A stretch of DNA of 64,000 nucleotides from Sebastes aleutianus (GCA_916700875.1 CAKAKS010000031.1:9325977-9389976); one strand, 5' to 3'; counted from the stretch's first letter, positions 1 through 11,501 are shown. Notes: a model not told the origin generated them from the letters alone. Made by a program: numbers and translations.

Positions 1-1290
1 GAGCATGTTAGCATGCTGAAGTTAGCATTTAGCTCAAAGCACCGCTGTACCCAAGTACAGTCTCACAAAGCCGCTAGCATGACTGTAGTCTTGTTATATT
101 GCTATTCTGCTTAGCTGCTGAGCTTTACAGTCCATTATGCTTCAATACCCCTCTATCAATAATGTTCATCTCATCTTATATAAATTCATATTCTCAGTTC
201 TTTGACATGTGTCCCTATTATGCACATAACAATTAATGGTATTTTCAATATGGTTTGACTCATTCAATTTGTTACTATAATTGTATCCTTATATAGGGCA
301 CAATTAGGACACATTATTATTTTTTGCTGCAGCAACAGTCTAATTTATAAAGAGCGATCAAATGTAATGAATTGCCCTCATGGGGTTATGCCATTCATTG
401 TTGAGTAAAATCTTTGAAATCTAATTTTGCTGTGATGCATTGCATTGTAAGAGGGAAAACACAGTAAATAAAAACAGAATTGACTGTTTTCAAGTCAGAT
501 ACTGAAATAGACTCACTCCTCTGGTTGCCCTAGCTCTGCATTGCCAGTCTGCTTTTGATTACAAACTGGCTGACGAGTCATTACATTAGTGGAAGCAGAT
601 GGTATACAACATCAGTTTCCCATTCTTTATTACACGACTTTGTTGAATAGTTGACTTTGATTGGTCAATTACAGCGTTCTACAGTCTATTATTTCTTTAT
701 AGCAGACCGTTGCTATGTATAACAGACCGTTGCTATGGACGCAGTTCTGATCTCGGACTCTGGCAAGTTTTGCTAGTCATAAATCAGAAATGAACATGAG
801 TTATTGAATTAATTCAAATGAATCCTAAAATTGTATAAGAACTTAGGACATTATGATAGAAGTATATGATGGCCATTCCCATCCTCACTTATGTCTCATA
901 AATTGTAGCATGCTCAGCTTTACAGTGATACCCAATTTATGCAATTCCAAGACTGTTTAGGGACCCTAGTATGTAGAAACCATTTTTAGGTGAAAATAAC
1001 TTTATACTGCATGCAAAAAAACTGCATGTTTTTTTGCCCAAAACTGTATGGGATTATCATAAGTGTGCATGTTTTTAAAGGGGAGACTCGTGGTTACCCA
1101 TAGAACCCATTTTTGTTGACATATCTTGAGATCAGAGGTCAAGGGACCCTTAGAAAATCGTCATGCCAGTTATCCCTTGCCAAATTTTAGAGTGTTATTT
1201 AGCCTCCTTCCCAACAACTTAGCATGACATGATTGGTACCAATGGATTCCTTATGTTTTAGACTGAGCCCGCTACAGCCTCTTAAAGACA
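1..1290 (-). repeat. Dispersed repeat R1, long copy
   Basis: This is non-coding repeat DNA. The stretch from about 840 to 1270 (a palindromic ACTGCATG patch, then GGTCAAGGGACC, then the conserved block around ATGGATTCCTTATG) is found in the opposite orientation at about 41480-41960 in an rc3h2 intron, and a shorter piece lies at about 43880-44030. Bases 1-130, with GCATGCTGAAG and CTAGCATGACTGTAG, resemble 42190-42290 in the same way. I do not know the family name. No coding capacity is visible, so it is a non-autonomous or heavily decayed element. Confidence 0.7.
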
Positions 1291-2320
1291 GTAATGTTCA
1301 AAGCATTTAACAGTGTATGGTTATTAAAGGTTCACTCAAAAACTACAATGATGACCTACAGTAACATGCCCCAAACAGTGAAAAGCTCTCTTCTGGTGCA
1401 GCACAGCCAAACAAGGGTGGTATCATCAGCTAATAGTCAAAACCCATAAAGAGGAAGTGCAACACTATGTACACACCCCGATGACATAAACAAACTGCAC
1501 AAACATTACTAGGAGATGAACAACAAAGTATACAACAATATACTGTAGACAATACTAAACCAAAAGCTCCTTAAAAACAAGACTAAATGCTACTTACACA
1601 TGGGTAAACTTAAAGGCAAATACAGATTACCTGACAGTGGGATTTGTGCCATTTCTGCAACAACTGAATATTAACTGTATTTTTTTTCTGAATTTGTATG
1701 TTATTAATTAACCTCCAGTACATTCAGTAACCACACTGAGTTTTTCTCAAGGATTTAGTGGCTGAAGTCCAATGTTAAGCCCCAGATACAGTTTCCATTT
1801 AAATCACATCATGGAGTGCAATAGTGTAACATGTTCCTTGTTGACGATGAAATAACAAAAAGGATAAAAGAAAAAAAAAAAAGAGCCAAGAAAAACGACC
1901 ACTAGAACAATTAATTCAATCTGGATGACTGTAAACTTGGGAATTAAACACTGGGCTTGCGGCTATTGTTTATTTACTCAGGAAATTTCATGAAATTAAG
2001 ATCTCTTTTGCAAGAGAGAGCAACTAACATCTACAAAAGATCATAACAAGAAAAATGAATTCACTTAAAACAAGCATCATACACACAAATGCATTTGTTT
2101 AATGTTTGACAGAGTACCTAATTCTATGTAGGATACAACACAGAAGGTGTTGCACAGTAAAAGTAAAAAAAGTAAGCAATGAATTATGCAAAGTATTGTT
2201 TTGGTCTAGGCAGAACATTATTGATGCTCCATAGCTGGAGTCCTTGTTTAAGAATAGAGGAAACACATGCTCTCTAACTTTCTGTCAGTGTGTTTACACA
2301 CCCACAACGTTTATCATGTA
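1291..2320. other. AT-rich unassigned spacer
   Basis: No convincing ORF, RNA gene or repeat boundary is visible. A TTTATT at 1969-1974 reads AATAAA on the minus strand and could be a poly(A) signal for the candidate minus-strand exon at 2333-2480, but this is speculative. Confidence 0.4.
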
Positions 2321-2332
2321 GCAGACAGGCAG

Positions 2333-2480
2333 TTAGACCAGTTCCTCGCTGCGTCTTATCTGGGCCTTGGCGCTGGTTAAGGTCAGCGCTATCAGCTCGG
2401 ACATGGCTGCTCTGCTGCTCTGCTTCCGTGCTGGCCGCCGATGCCACCTCTTTAATCGGCCTCTGGACATTTTCCACTAA
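2333..2480 (-). other. GC-rich block, possible minus-strand exon
   Basis: A roughly 150-base GC-rich island stands out from AT-rich flanks. On the minus strand it holds two overlapping short ORFs: one of 45 codons from 2470 to 2333, basic at its start (MSRGRLKRWH) with a second Met at residue 23, and one of 67 codons (2477-2274). I recognise neither. Possible minus-strand acceptors (CCAG) lie just upstream, but their polypyrimidine tracts are weak. It could be the last exon of a minus-strand transcript starting near 10 kb, a decayed exon, or chance. Confidence 0.2.
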
Positions 2481-2520
2481 CCAACTAACTGCTGGGCTTC
2501 CTTTAAAAAGTTTGGATCAA

Positions 2521-2942
2521 GTTCCAAAAAAGCATGGCTTAATATCTCAGATTTGTTCTACAGGAGTAGTTGTTGGCATACCTTAAATTACACACCTTAT
2601 GCATGCTGCCTAGACTAAGTAGGGTGATCAAGTGAGCGATGGCATCTTCTGGGTTATCAAGTGGGCGCCTTCTTTCCTTTCATTTGAAACTACATTGTTG
2701 GCTGCAATTTAAGTGTCCGCCAGCTAATGAAAGCCATGGCTACAACTTTCCCATCTAGAAAACAGTGCTCGCTGACAGACTTTGTTTTGCAGATGGCTTT
2801 TGTTTTCTGTTTTTCTTCATCATTCAATGATCAACAACCAATCCAGAAAATAATATGAGATGAATCTTTAAGACAGTGCTTATAAAAAGTATTGAGACGT
2901 TTACCAATAAGGGAGGCTAACCTGAGACCTATGACAAATCTG
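2521..2942. other. Unassigned spacer
   Basis: No coding, RNA or repeat structure that I can support was seen here. Confidence 0.4.
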
Positions 2943-3340
2943 AAGGAGCAAGGTTGTGTCTAGAAGGTAACCCCCAAGTTGAGAAAACGTGTAAACTCTC
3001 ATGAGACTTACTGCCTGATGACGTACCCTAACCATTGGAAGTCAATGCCTAACCCTAACCATTGGAGGTCAATGCCTAACCCTAACCATTAGAGGTCATT
3101 GCCTAACCCTAACCATTGGAGGTCGGTCAATGCCTAACCTTAACCATTGGAGGTCGGTCAATGCCTAACCTTAACCATTGGAGGTCAACGCCTAACCTTA
3201 ACCATTGGAGGTCAATGCCTAACCTTAACTATTGGACGTCAATGCCTAACCTTAACCATTGGAGGTCAATGCCTAACCCTAACCATCTTGCAAGAGTTCT
3301 GCAACTTCGGTGTTACCTTCTAGACACGACCAAGGAGCAA
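2943..3340. mobile_element. TIR/minisatellite element, copy 1, with 9-bp TSD
   Basis: A 380-bp element (2952-3331) is flanked by a perfect 9-bp target duplication, AAGGAGCAA, at 2943-2951 and 3332-3340. Its ends are inverted: GTGTCTAGAAGGTAAC at the left and GTTACCTTCTAGACAC at the right. The interior is a minisatellite of about 27 bp per unit (core TAACCATTGGAGGTCAATGCC), roughly ten units, some with a 4-bp GGTC insertion. Two further copies lie at 5198-5794 (opposite repeat orientation) and 28770-28923. A 9-bp duplication suits Mutator-like transposases, but no transposase is present, so the superfamily is inferred. Confidence 0.85.
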
Positions 3341-5197
3341 CAGGTTTCCAAGGCTCAAAATGGGAGACACGGTGCATCCAACAACTATCGCCTGGGTGCT
3401 TCACCGGTCATAGCTTAATGACAATGTGGCAGAGTGAAAGAGGTTTGATGGTCTGATGAAACTAGCGTTAAGCTTTTTGATCATTGATGTTCGCCAAACC
3501 CCAAACATCAGCAGAAACACATCATCCCAAACATGAGGCCTGGTGCTGACAGCATCATGAGGTGGGGAACATCTGCTCATGGTCCTCGTGCCACTACAAA
3601 ATCCAGTTTCCAGATGTACAAAGCTGAGAAAGACCAAAGACATAGACACCAAGCTATAACTGCTGCCAAAGAATGCGCACATGTCAAAAACGTGCAATAA
3701 CTTCTTCAATAATGTGAAGAAATAAAAGGATGGAAAAGTCGAGGTGACGTTTGGCTTTGCTTCGTTTGGCTTTGCTTCATTTGGCTTTGCTTCGTTTGGC
3801 TTCACATAGGCCCACAGCATCAATAGCTCTCGACCCAGCCAGAGCTCTCTATAAAATGGGGAAAACCCCTCAAAATACAGTTTACATGTTACTCTGGTTC
3901 AGTCTGAGCAGCATGTGTGAAATGTGAAAGACAATATACAACTTTTCTGGTGAAGAGAAAAATCCCTGGCTGCTGGCCATCACTGAAGCAGTCTATAGCA
4001 CCTATTGTTGCTTAAGGAGGAGAGGGTTGTATAGCTGCTGACTCCACTATGTGCCAAGATTTGTTTGTTTGTGGCACCTTCAGTCAAACAATACTTTATG
4101 ATACTCCTGACTCATTGATGATGGACTGATGGGGACTTCAGATAGCAGGTGCATTGTATAAGACCACCAATCATACGCATCCTGGAGCGGTTTTTCGTGT
4201 TACTAATCTTGCTCTTCCATCTAGTTCTAGAAACTTGTGTGTAACTCAATAATGATTTTAGTCTGTGTCATACCTAGTCATGTTTTGACAAGTAACCACA
4301 CAGCCATCTAATTGATGTAAACTGTGCTATCTCTTGTGATCTCCTTTTGTCTTTTGACAAGACACAAGCCTCATTTAATATATTTTCTCACGTGCTAAGA
4401 ATGGAAATTGATCAAAAGAGGGCAATGGTAGCTAGGCTGGAAAATTCCAAAACATTTGTTTGACTGTGTAATCTTCACTGAGCAAACAGTACAATAAGAG
4501 AGTTGTGTCTAAAGTTCATATTGTCCTCAGTTACTGCTCACCCACTTCCCATATACTACTTGTCTCTGCTCTGTACTCTTTATTTGTCAGAGTTGAAACA
4601 ATATAACACTTTGTTACAGTTTTCACATGCTATGTGCTGTCTTTTCCCACATGAAAAAAGTTTAGTGCGAGTAATTACAAGGTCAAGATCAAGGAAAACT
4701 TTATTATCCCCTAGGGGCAATTTGTTGTAGTCAGCCACGGCACACAATTTAGCATTGAATCACACCCTTCCGTCATCCCTTAAAGTCTGGCTAAAGTAAA
4801 ATCTGAGATTTGTTTCTAAACACATTACATATGTTTGAAAATAATTGCTGAAAATACTGTGACAAAGATAGTACAGAATTGTGGAGTTAGACTGTTTTTT
4901 AAACAGTTTTTCACCATTTTTGTGTTTTAGGATTTTTTGGGCAGGCCTGAAATCATGGCTCTATGATGCACTGGAGCCATCCGTAGCATTACCTCTCCCC
5001 TAATGCTATATACAAATTAGAGCACGTAGCACCAGTGGTTCTCCCATTCAACCGCGACTTGAAACAATACTTATTTACCACAGCCGAGTCGTGTAGTGGC
5101 CATCTGGCATAACGGGACAAATCTTGGTGGGCTGGCACATTGGTGGGCCAGTGGACCGTCAAAAAATTCATAACGTTTTTACCAGCCGTCCAGCCCT
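3341..5197. other. Unassigned spacer with small repeats
   Basis: Holds a 15-bp tandem repeat (TTTGGCTTTGCTTCG type, about four units) at about 3749-3803, and a short LINE-tail-like scrap (AACTTTATTATCCCC) at about 4676-4735. No gene is supported. The short ORFs here are low-complexity or unsupported. Confidence 0.5.
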
Positions 5198-5794
5198 GGT
5201 TATGTCTAGAAGGTAACCCACAAGTTTGCGAAACTGTCATGAGATGGTTAAGGTTGAGCATTGACCTTGAATGGTTAAGGTTAGGCATTGACCTTGAATG
5301 GTTAAGGTTAGGCATTGAACTCGAATGGCTAAGGTTAGGCATTGATCTCGAATGGTTAAGGTTAGGCATTGACCTTAAATGGTTAAGGTTGGGTATTGAC
5401 CTCCAATGGTTAGGCTTAGGCATTGACGTCCAATGGTTAAGGTTAGGCATTGACCTCCAATGATTAAGGTTAGGCATTGACGTCCAATGGATAAGGTTAG
5501 GCATTGACCTCCAATGGTTAAGGTTAGGCATTGACTTCCAATGGTTAAGGTTAAGCATTAACCTCCAATGGTTAAGGTTGGGCGTTGACCTCCAGTGGTT
5601 AAGGTTAGGCGTTGACCTCTAATGGTTAAGGTTAGGCATTGACCTCCAATGGTCAAGGTTAGGCATTGACCTCCAATGGTGAAGGTTAGGCATTAACTTC
5701 CGATGGTTATGGTTAGGATAGGTCTTCGGGCAGCAAGTCTCGCGAAAGTTTTTGCACAGTTTTGCAACTTGTGGGTTACCTTCTAGACATGACC
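5198..5794. mobile_element. TIR/minisatellite element, copy 2 (expanded)
   Basis: Starts GGTTATGTCTAGAAGG and ends CCTTCTAGACATGACC, the same inverted ends as the copy at 2952. The interior (about 5245-5715) is about 17 units of a 27-bp repeat, ATGGTTAAGGTTAGGCATTG plus ACCTCCA. Because 27 is divisible by 3, the array reads open on both strands as a nine-residue repeat (EWLRLGIDL on plus, PNLNHWRSM on minus). These ORFs are artefacts of the repeat. I see no clear target duplication, so the insertion is older or rearranged. Confidence 0.8.
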
Positions 5795-7787
5795 TCTCTG
5801 TGGGCCCGTCATTCGGGGTGCCCATGAGAGCGTGCTGCATGTGTGTTCCAGGTCTGGGCTCACTGGCCAATCACAACCAAGTAAAACTTGTGTTTATGTC
5901 ATAGGCTCCACTGTAGCCTATTAGGTTGCTACTGTTGCGGCTGTAAAATGGTGGATAAATTGTTTTGCGCGTCACAACCCTCGTGAAATGAGTCATTTCA
6001 CTATCAGAATTTGATCGATTCGAGCCGTTAATATTTGGAAAGTCTAGAAGAGAAGCACGATTTAATTATTTTATCTTCATTCAAATTAGCATAGGGCTAA
6101 ACCAGAAGTTAACCGACTCGGCCAATGGAAGTCTCTGGTGCGCATGCTCTGCCCATAGAGCATGCACGTTAACGTTCTACAAAAGTAGTGCACAGCAGTG
6201 ATATTGCCAACAAGAAGTGTTGTATATGCTGTACATATGTAATCAACCCACACCTGCGATTGCCCGTGGTTTCAGCGCCTTCTGCAGACACGCCCCCAGC
6301 GTTTAAGAGCAGAGATACTGCTTACTTTTTTCACAATTTTGAAACCACATTTTATGTAATTACTTGCTTACTTACTTACTGACCATTTTATATACTTACT
6401 ATATACTACAAATTTGGCTGGGTGGTTAATAACACATTTTCTGTGGTGTGACAAACATTTACTTTTGCTTTACCCGGACTTGAACATCTCAAATAAAAAA
6501 AATTCACATAACGTCATCAACGAAATGTACAGAACAGACCACAGATTAAAGTCATGAAAGTGAAATGTGGAACACAGGCGTTTCCTTCCCCTGCAGCACA
6601 GTACTGTATGTGTGCGTTGCTCGTGGGAATGTTTGTGTGCTGGCTCTCGCTGTGTTAAAAGAACAGAGGCACTGTGTTTGAAAGATGTTGAAAAAACAAC
6701 AGCATTATGGAAAATATTTTGGTAAAAGGGATTCTCTTCTAAAATACCTCCAACTGGTTAAAAAAAACACAAATGAGCAGCATGCTTCAAACACTGTATG
6801 AATCAAGGCTCCGGAAAACACAACCACATCACAGTGTGGGATGTTTTCATTCATTCGGGTTTATAGCTGCAAGTCTCTCTAATGGTCTTAAGATTGCACT
6901 GACTAAACATGGAAAAACATGCAGACGTGTAATTTAACTGCTGCTACGTGTTCCATTTTAAACTGGCCAACTCATGTTTTCTCAGTTACAGCGGCTGACA
7001 GTGCAGATCTTTGAATGTGACCTGAATTTAATTTGCAAGAATAATGTACTTTCCCCACTGTCACGGATTTTGTTCTTCCAGGAAAGACCTCAACAAAAAT
7101 GCTAAATTGGCTATGACAAGTACTCCAATGAATCAACTCTGCCTACGTACAATTAAAACATCATGTCAAAAACATCAGGAACATGTGTACATGCTTTTGA
7201 AATATAAAAAACAAAAACAGTTACATAATAGTACACTATTTAAAGCATGTCTAGCCCTAAATAGATGCACTGCTAAGTATATCCGTGTTGTGGTAAATGT
7301 GGAGTTTTCTGCTCCCTCAGGCCCAGCAGTCCCCTAGAAATGCGATACAGTCAATTTAAGAATCCGTATTAGTACTGTTGGTTGGGGATGACTCAAACAT
7401 TGCAAACAACACGGCTTCCCTTCTCGAAACCAGAGTTCAGCCCAACACTATGAACTGGAAAATTACTTGTTTGCTATGAAGGGAATTAACTGGCCCGGCA
7501 TTTAAAATGAATTATCTTGGATGAGCTATATGCAGTAAATCACGCGACATCACTATCAATAGACATCAAGTGTCCAACCACATAAACAAAAGTAGGCTAC
7601 AGTGAATGTAGAGTTCAGTAACCAGTTTATCAGGTACACTTAGTTGGCCTAGTCTTGCAATAAATCCTCCCTCCCTACATGATGGTTATATTGCTCAGTT
7701 TGTTTTCAAACTGTTTTAGAGAGGTGTTGATTCATGGATGAAGGAATTATTAACAAACTACAGTATCACTTCAGGTGTTGATTCAAC
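5795..7787. other. Unassigned spacer
   Basis: No gene, RNA or element boundary could be supported. The few short ORFs have no recognisable motif. Confidence 0.4.
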
Positions 7788-8214
7788 TTAAAGCTGCAGG
7801 GCGTAGAAATGGAGCAAATGTGATTTTTATAAAATGGTCATTTTATCCTGACAGTAGTTCATGAGACAGGTAATGTGAAAAAAATCATGTGCCTCAGTGT
7901 CGTCCGGTGTCCTCTCGTGCTCTTAATGGCATTTGCAAGAATTCACAGACTGGAGGAGAACAACCAATCAGAGCCCATCTGGATCCTGCGGTCCAGCTTC
8001 TGTCTACGAGAGCCATGAGTCAATCACTCGCAAACTCCGACCAAACGGTCAAACCAGGCAGCGCTGATCAAATGTGAGTCATATTCTGTTACCGTAATAC
8101 CTATTTCACGCCTCAAATGTTTTTAGAAACATCTTGTAGTGTACTGTTAAACTGTAAAATTAGAAAGTTTGTGCCCAATGATGCCAAAAACTTTATGCCT
8201 ACTGAAAGCTTTAA
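7788..8214. mobile_element. TTAA-flanked MITE family F1, copy 1
   Basis: Bounded by TTAA at 7788-7791 and 8211-8214, with inverted ends AAAGCTGCAG and CTGAAAGCTTT. Interior landmarks (GTAGAAATGGAGCAAATG, TAATGGCATTTGCAAGA, CCCAATGATGCCAAAAAC) recur at 10294-11501, 24452-24602, 47245-48050 and 59905-60070. TTAA target choice is typical of piggyBac-type elements. There is no coding capacity. Confidence 0.75.
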
Positions 8215-8334
8215 CCACTTGAACGCCAAGCACATTGTGTACACGACTTCCCATGTTGTAAACACAAGCTTGCAAGTTTCATTGGAACCATATTGCACCA
8301 TGATGCACCAGAACATGTGTATATGTTTTCAATA

Positions 8335-8660
8335 ACATGTGGTTGAAAGGTTGTCCACCAATCGGAAGGTCGGTGGTTCGATCGGGTCCCGGCTGCTTCG
8401 GGTCACATGTCGATGTGTCCTTGAGCAAGACACTTAACCCCAAATTGCTTCTGAAGGCATAGCCATCGGTGTGTGAATGAGTATTTAGATTAGATCCTGA
8501 TGGGCAAAGTTGGCACCTTAACAGCCTCTGGCATCAGTGTATGAATGTGTGTGTGAATGGGTGAATGCTGACATGTAGTGTAAAGCACTTTGAGTGGTCG
8601 GAAGATTAAAAAAGCGCTATATAAATGCAAGTCCATTTACCATTTACCATATTGTGAATT
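8335..8660 (+). mobile_element. tRNA-derived SINE
   Basis: Contains a pol III B-box-like GGTGGTTCGATCGGG at about 8371, then a body with CTTGAGCAAGACACTTAACC and a 3' section with GTAAAGCACTTTGAGTGG, followed by CGCTATATAAATGCAAGTCC and a tail of repeated CATTTACC. This is the arrangement of the widespread fish tRNA-head SINEs (V-SINE-like). The 5' A box is degenerate. It has no protein product and would depend on a partner LINE for movement. Confidence 0.75.
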
Positions 8661-8989
8661 GGGTTGGGATGGTCTGTCATTTTTAAAAAAGTGGGTCCCC
8701 AAAAACACTGCACTAGATGATTTTTGTAATTACCAAATTGAAGGGATCCTTATCAAAAAGGAATGTTTATGTTATGCCTTAATGTTAAAAGAAATTAATA
8801 TTGGCCAATATACTGTTTTTCAAACTCTCATATATTGGCCTCAAAAATCCAATATCGACATATCGGCTCTCATCAAATAAACTCTTCAACAAAACCTGAT
8901 CATTAAAACCCTTCTTAAGGTAGTATTTACTGCAGGGCTTTTGCAATAGAATAACACTATTAGCTTCAGACAGGTGTAGTTAATGAGTA

Positions 8990-9392
8990 TAAATAAACTC
9001 GGAAAACAAAGTTTGGAAATTTGTGTTTGGTGGATTATTTCTCTGTTGTTACAATGCTAGTTGGCGTTGTATTTTACATCATTGGAAATCCTGTTTAGAG
9101 AGTTCAATCATCCAATCCACCAAACAACTCAAAACAAGAGTCAATTCCAACAGGAGAATACACTGTTTACCATTGGCAGAGCATTTTGGCAAATTCTTCT
9201 TGGGCGCTACCCACATAATCAGCTGTTCTGCTCATCACAGAAATGCATGATCCTTACAAGTTGGACATCATTGTGAAGGTAAATAAACAAGCTTTCCAAC
9301 CATGTAAAATAAAATGCCAATTAGCATTGTAACAACAGAGAAATAATCCACCAAACACAAGTTTCCAAACTTTTTTTTCCGAGTTTATAAAC
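8990..9392. mobile_element. TIR element, family P
   Basis: About 70-bp inverted ends: AAACTCGGAAAACAAAGTTT, continuing to GTTACAATGC, at the left; GCATTGTAACAACAGAG to TTCCGAGTTTAT at the right. The interior (TTGGCAGAGCATTTTGGC, GGGCGCTACCCACATAATC) recurs inside the 60.1-61.6 kb palindrome, and the same right end recurs at about 61520-61590. Non-coding; the short ORFs across it are accidental. Confidence 0.7.
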
Positions 9393-9659
9393 CAAAAATG
9401 TGAAATATCACACCTTGGGATGAACTCAATTTAAGGAATCTCTGGTACTTTTGTTCAACACTTTAACATTTACTGAACTGTCCAACCACATCAACACCAA
9501 TAGACTCCAGTAAGGTGGTAAACACAAACTTTTCTGAAGTTTGCTCTTGCAAAATGCAGCCTATACAGTTATATAGCAGCTCTATCACACACCAGCTGAT
9601 TCAACATTATAACTCTACTTGATATAAACTATAACTGCTGTCAGTTAGTTGGTTTGCAG

Positions 9660-10165
9660 GAACTTCATGACATACGACAATAACATCCTACTTACTCTGC
9701 TTGTTGTCTTCTGGTGTTGCTGTGTGGCTGCTGGAGTTTTGAAGTCCGGTGGGTCTTTTGCCAAAAAACGTGCCAACGGAAATACCCGAGTCAACCCGAG
9801 TCAACCTGGCTATCTAGACAGACGTTAACGTTAACGTTTAGCTGTCAACAAACGCGCTTATAGCTCCGTTATTAGCTCCGTTAACTCTCATCCCGTCGGT
9901 CTTCACATCTTCCCCTAAACTATTTTCACTTCAGTCACTTCACCCCGAGCTCACATGACGCGTTGTGCTTTAGAAACCTACTACGTAGTCTACTATCCGG
10001 ACTCACCCGACGCAACTGTCTCCTCATATGATTCGGTAGTACGCTTCTGTGTAGATGATGATGATGAGGAGGAGGAGGTGAGGAGGAGGGCGGAGCAGGA
10101 TGCCTAACTGTTTAGTCTGCTTTCTGAGCCACTCTGACCGGTTCTTCCGTGTTTGACACGGAAGC
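9660..10165. promoter_or_regulatory. CpG-enriched promoter / 5' exon region
   Basis: Base composition shifts to CpG-containing sequence with direct repeats (ACCCGAGTCA twice near 9784; GTTAACGTTAACG near 9828). On the minus strand a near-consensus donor, CAGA|GTAAGT, ends an exon at 9696, and another, GTCG|GTGAGT, ends at 10007. On the plus strand GGAG|GTGAGG ends at 10077. A 9-bp-stem hairpin (CTTCCGTGT, ACACGGAAG) lies at 10144-10164. It could serve a minus-strand transcript, the 5' UTR of the zbtb gene 7 kb downstream, or both in a head-to-head arrangement. Inference from sequence character only. Confidence 0.45.
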
Positions 10166-10293
10166 ATTTTTTATACTAGAATCCCTTTTAGTTAATCACA
10201 CAGCTGAAGAAGTCTAAAGTCAATGTAACTACAATGTTGTGGTAGTTTTTACTGTAGGGGAGAGCGGGGTGAGTTGAGCCAGGTTTGACTTCT

Positions 10294-11501
10294 TTAAAGT
10301 GGCAGTAGGCAGTATATATATTTTTGGCATCATTGGGCAAAAATTCCATAGTAACCTTTCAGCATGTTGTAATTCAAGTGTTTTGTTAAAGATAACTACA
10401 TTTCTGCACCTCCTCATGGCTCTGTTTGTTTTAAGGCTTGAAAACAAAATCTCCCAAGCCAATCACAGGTCATTTCAGAGAGGGAGCGTTCCTATTGAGC
10501 GTTCCTATTGGCTGTGCTCCGGCTGGTGGGCGGTGCTTGGGTCACAAACTTTCTCATTTTGCAGCTAAACAGTACACTACAAGATTTTTCTAAAAACATT
10601 TGAGGCGAGAAATAGGCATTACATTAACAGAATATTGATTCATATTCGATCAGCGCTGCCTAGTTTGACCGTTTGGTCCGGAGTTTGCGTGTAATTGACA
10701 GCTGCTCGGAGACAGCAAGGCTTCATCTCGGCTCTGATTGGTTGTTTTCCTCCGGTTTGTGAAATCTAGCAGATGCCATTAGGACAGGGGTCAGCAACCT
10801 TTACTTTCAAAAGAGCCATTTTAGGCAAATAAAAAAAATTAAAATCTGTCTGGAGCTGCAAAACATTTGAGCATTGTGATGAAGGTAACACAGTTTATAG
10901 TCTAAGTATATAGTATATAAGTCTAATGCGGTGAGAGCCAAAGAGCACTTGTACTACGGAGTATTAGGGTCACATTGAGGGAAAGAAAATTGGAGATTTA
11001 CAGAATAAAGTCAGAATATTACGAGAAAAAAAGTCGTAACATTACGAGAATAAAGTCATAACTTTACGAGAAAAAAAGAATATAACACGTAAAATTACTA
11101 CTTTATAATATTACGACTTTATTCTCATAATATTATGACTTAATTCTCGAAATCTCAGATTTTTTTTTTTTCCTCAATGTGGCCCTAAGACTTTGTCGTA
11201 CCGTCGTACCATAGACCTTCAACAATGATAGATAAAAATGAAAATGTAAACAAAAAACAGTTATTCATTTCCATATTTAAAAATCCACAGGGAGCCACTG
11301 GAGAGGAGCCAAAGAGCAGCATGTGGCTCCAGAGCCACAGGTTGCAGACCCCTGCATTAGGAGCACCGGAGGACACAGAGGCACATGTTTTTTTTTCAAA
11401 TTACCTGTCTCATGCACTGCAGTCAGGATATAGACACCGTTTTATATAAATAACTTTTTTTTTAATCATATTTGCTCCATTTCTACCCATTGCAGCTTTA
11501 A
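10294..11501. mobile_element. TTAA MITE family F1, copy 2, split by a hAT-like MITE
   Basis: TTAA at 10294-10297 and 11498-11501 bound an F1 copy with ends AAAGTGGCAGTAGGCAG and CATTGCAGCTTT. Removing 10785-11354 plus one target duplication rebuilds the uninterrupted F1 interior AGATGCCATTAGGAGCACC, which matches the intact sequence in the 24.45-kb copy. Just upstream, GGGGAGAGCGGGGTGAGTTG at about 10257 resembles the terminus of another fish repeat and may be a scrap. Confidence 0.8.
10785..11354. mobile_element. hAT-type MITE with 8-bp TSD
   Basis: Begins CAGGGGTCAGCAACCTTT and ends AGGTTGCAGACCCCTG, a classical hAT-style inverted terminus. An exact 8-bp target duplication, CATTAGGA, lies at 10777-10784 and 11355-11362. 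The centre (about 11020-11155) is an imperfect inverted array of ATTACGAGAATAAAGTC-like units. No transposase. It sits inside the F1 element and so is younger than it. Confidence 0.9.

Noticed and set aside
3116..3418. 100-codon ORF with NLNHWRSMP repeats
   Set aside because: It is the 27-bp minisatellite read in frame, with no stop because the unit is a multiple of three. It lies wholly within a transposable element.
4989..5558. 189-codon minus-strand and 107-codon plus-strand repeat ORFs
   Set aside because: Same artefact on both strands of the expanded minisatellite copy; no start context, splice sites or conserved domain.
8371..8400. Possible tRNA gene at the GGTTCGATC box
   Set aside because: Only the B-box region is tRNA-like. 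There is no cloverleaf or acceptor stem, and the downstream body and tail identify a SINE.
11227..11449. ORFs spanning the hAT-type MITE edge
   Set aside because: They cross a transposon insertion boundary and have no family resemblance.
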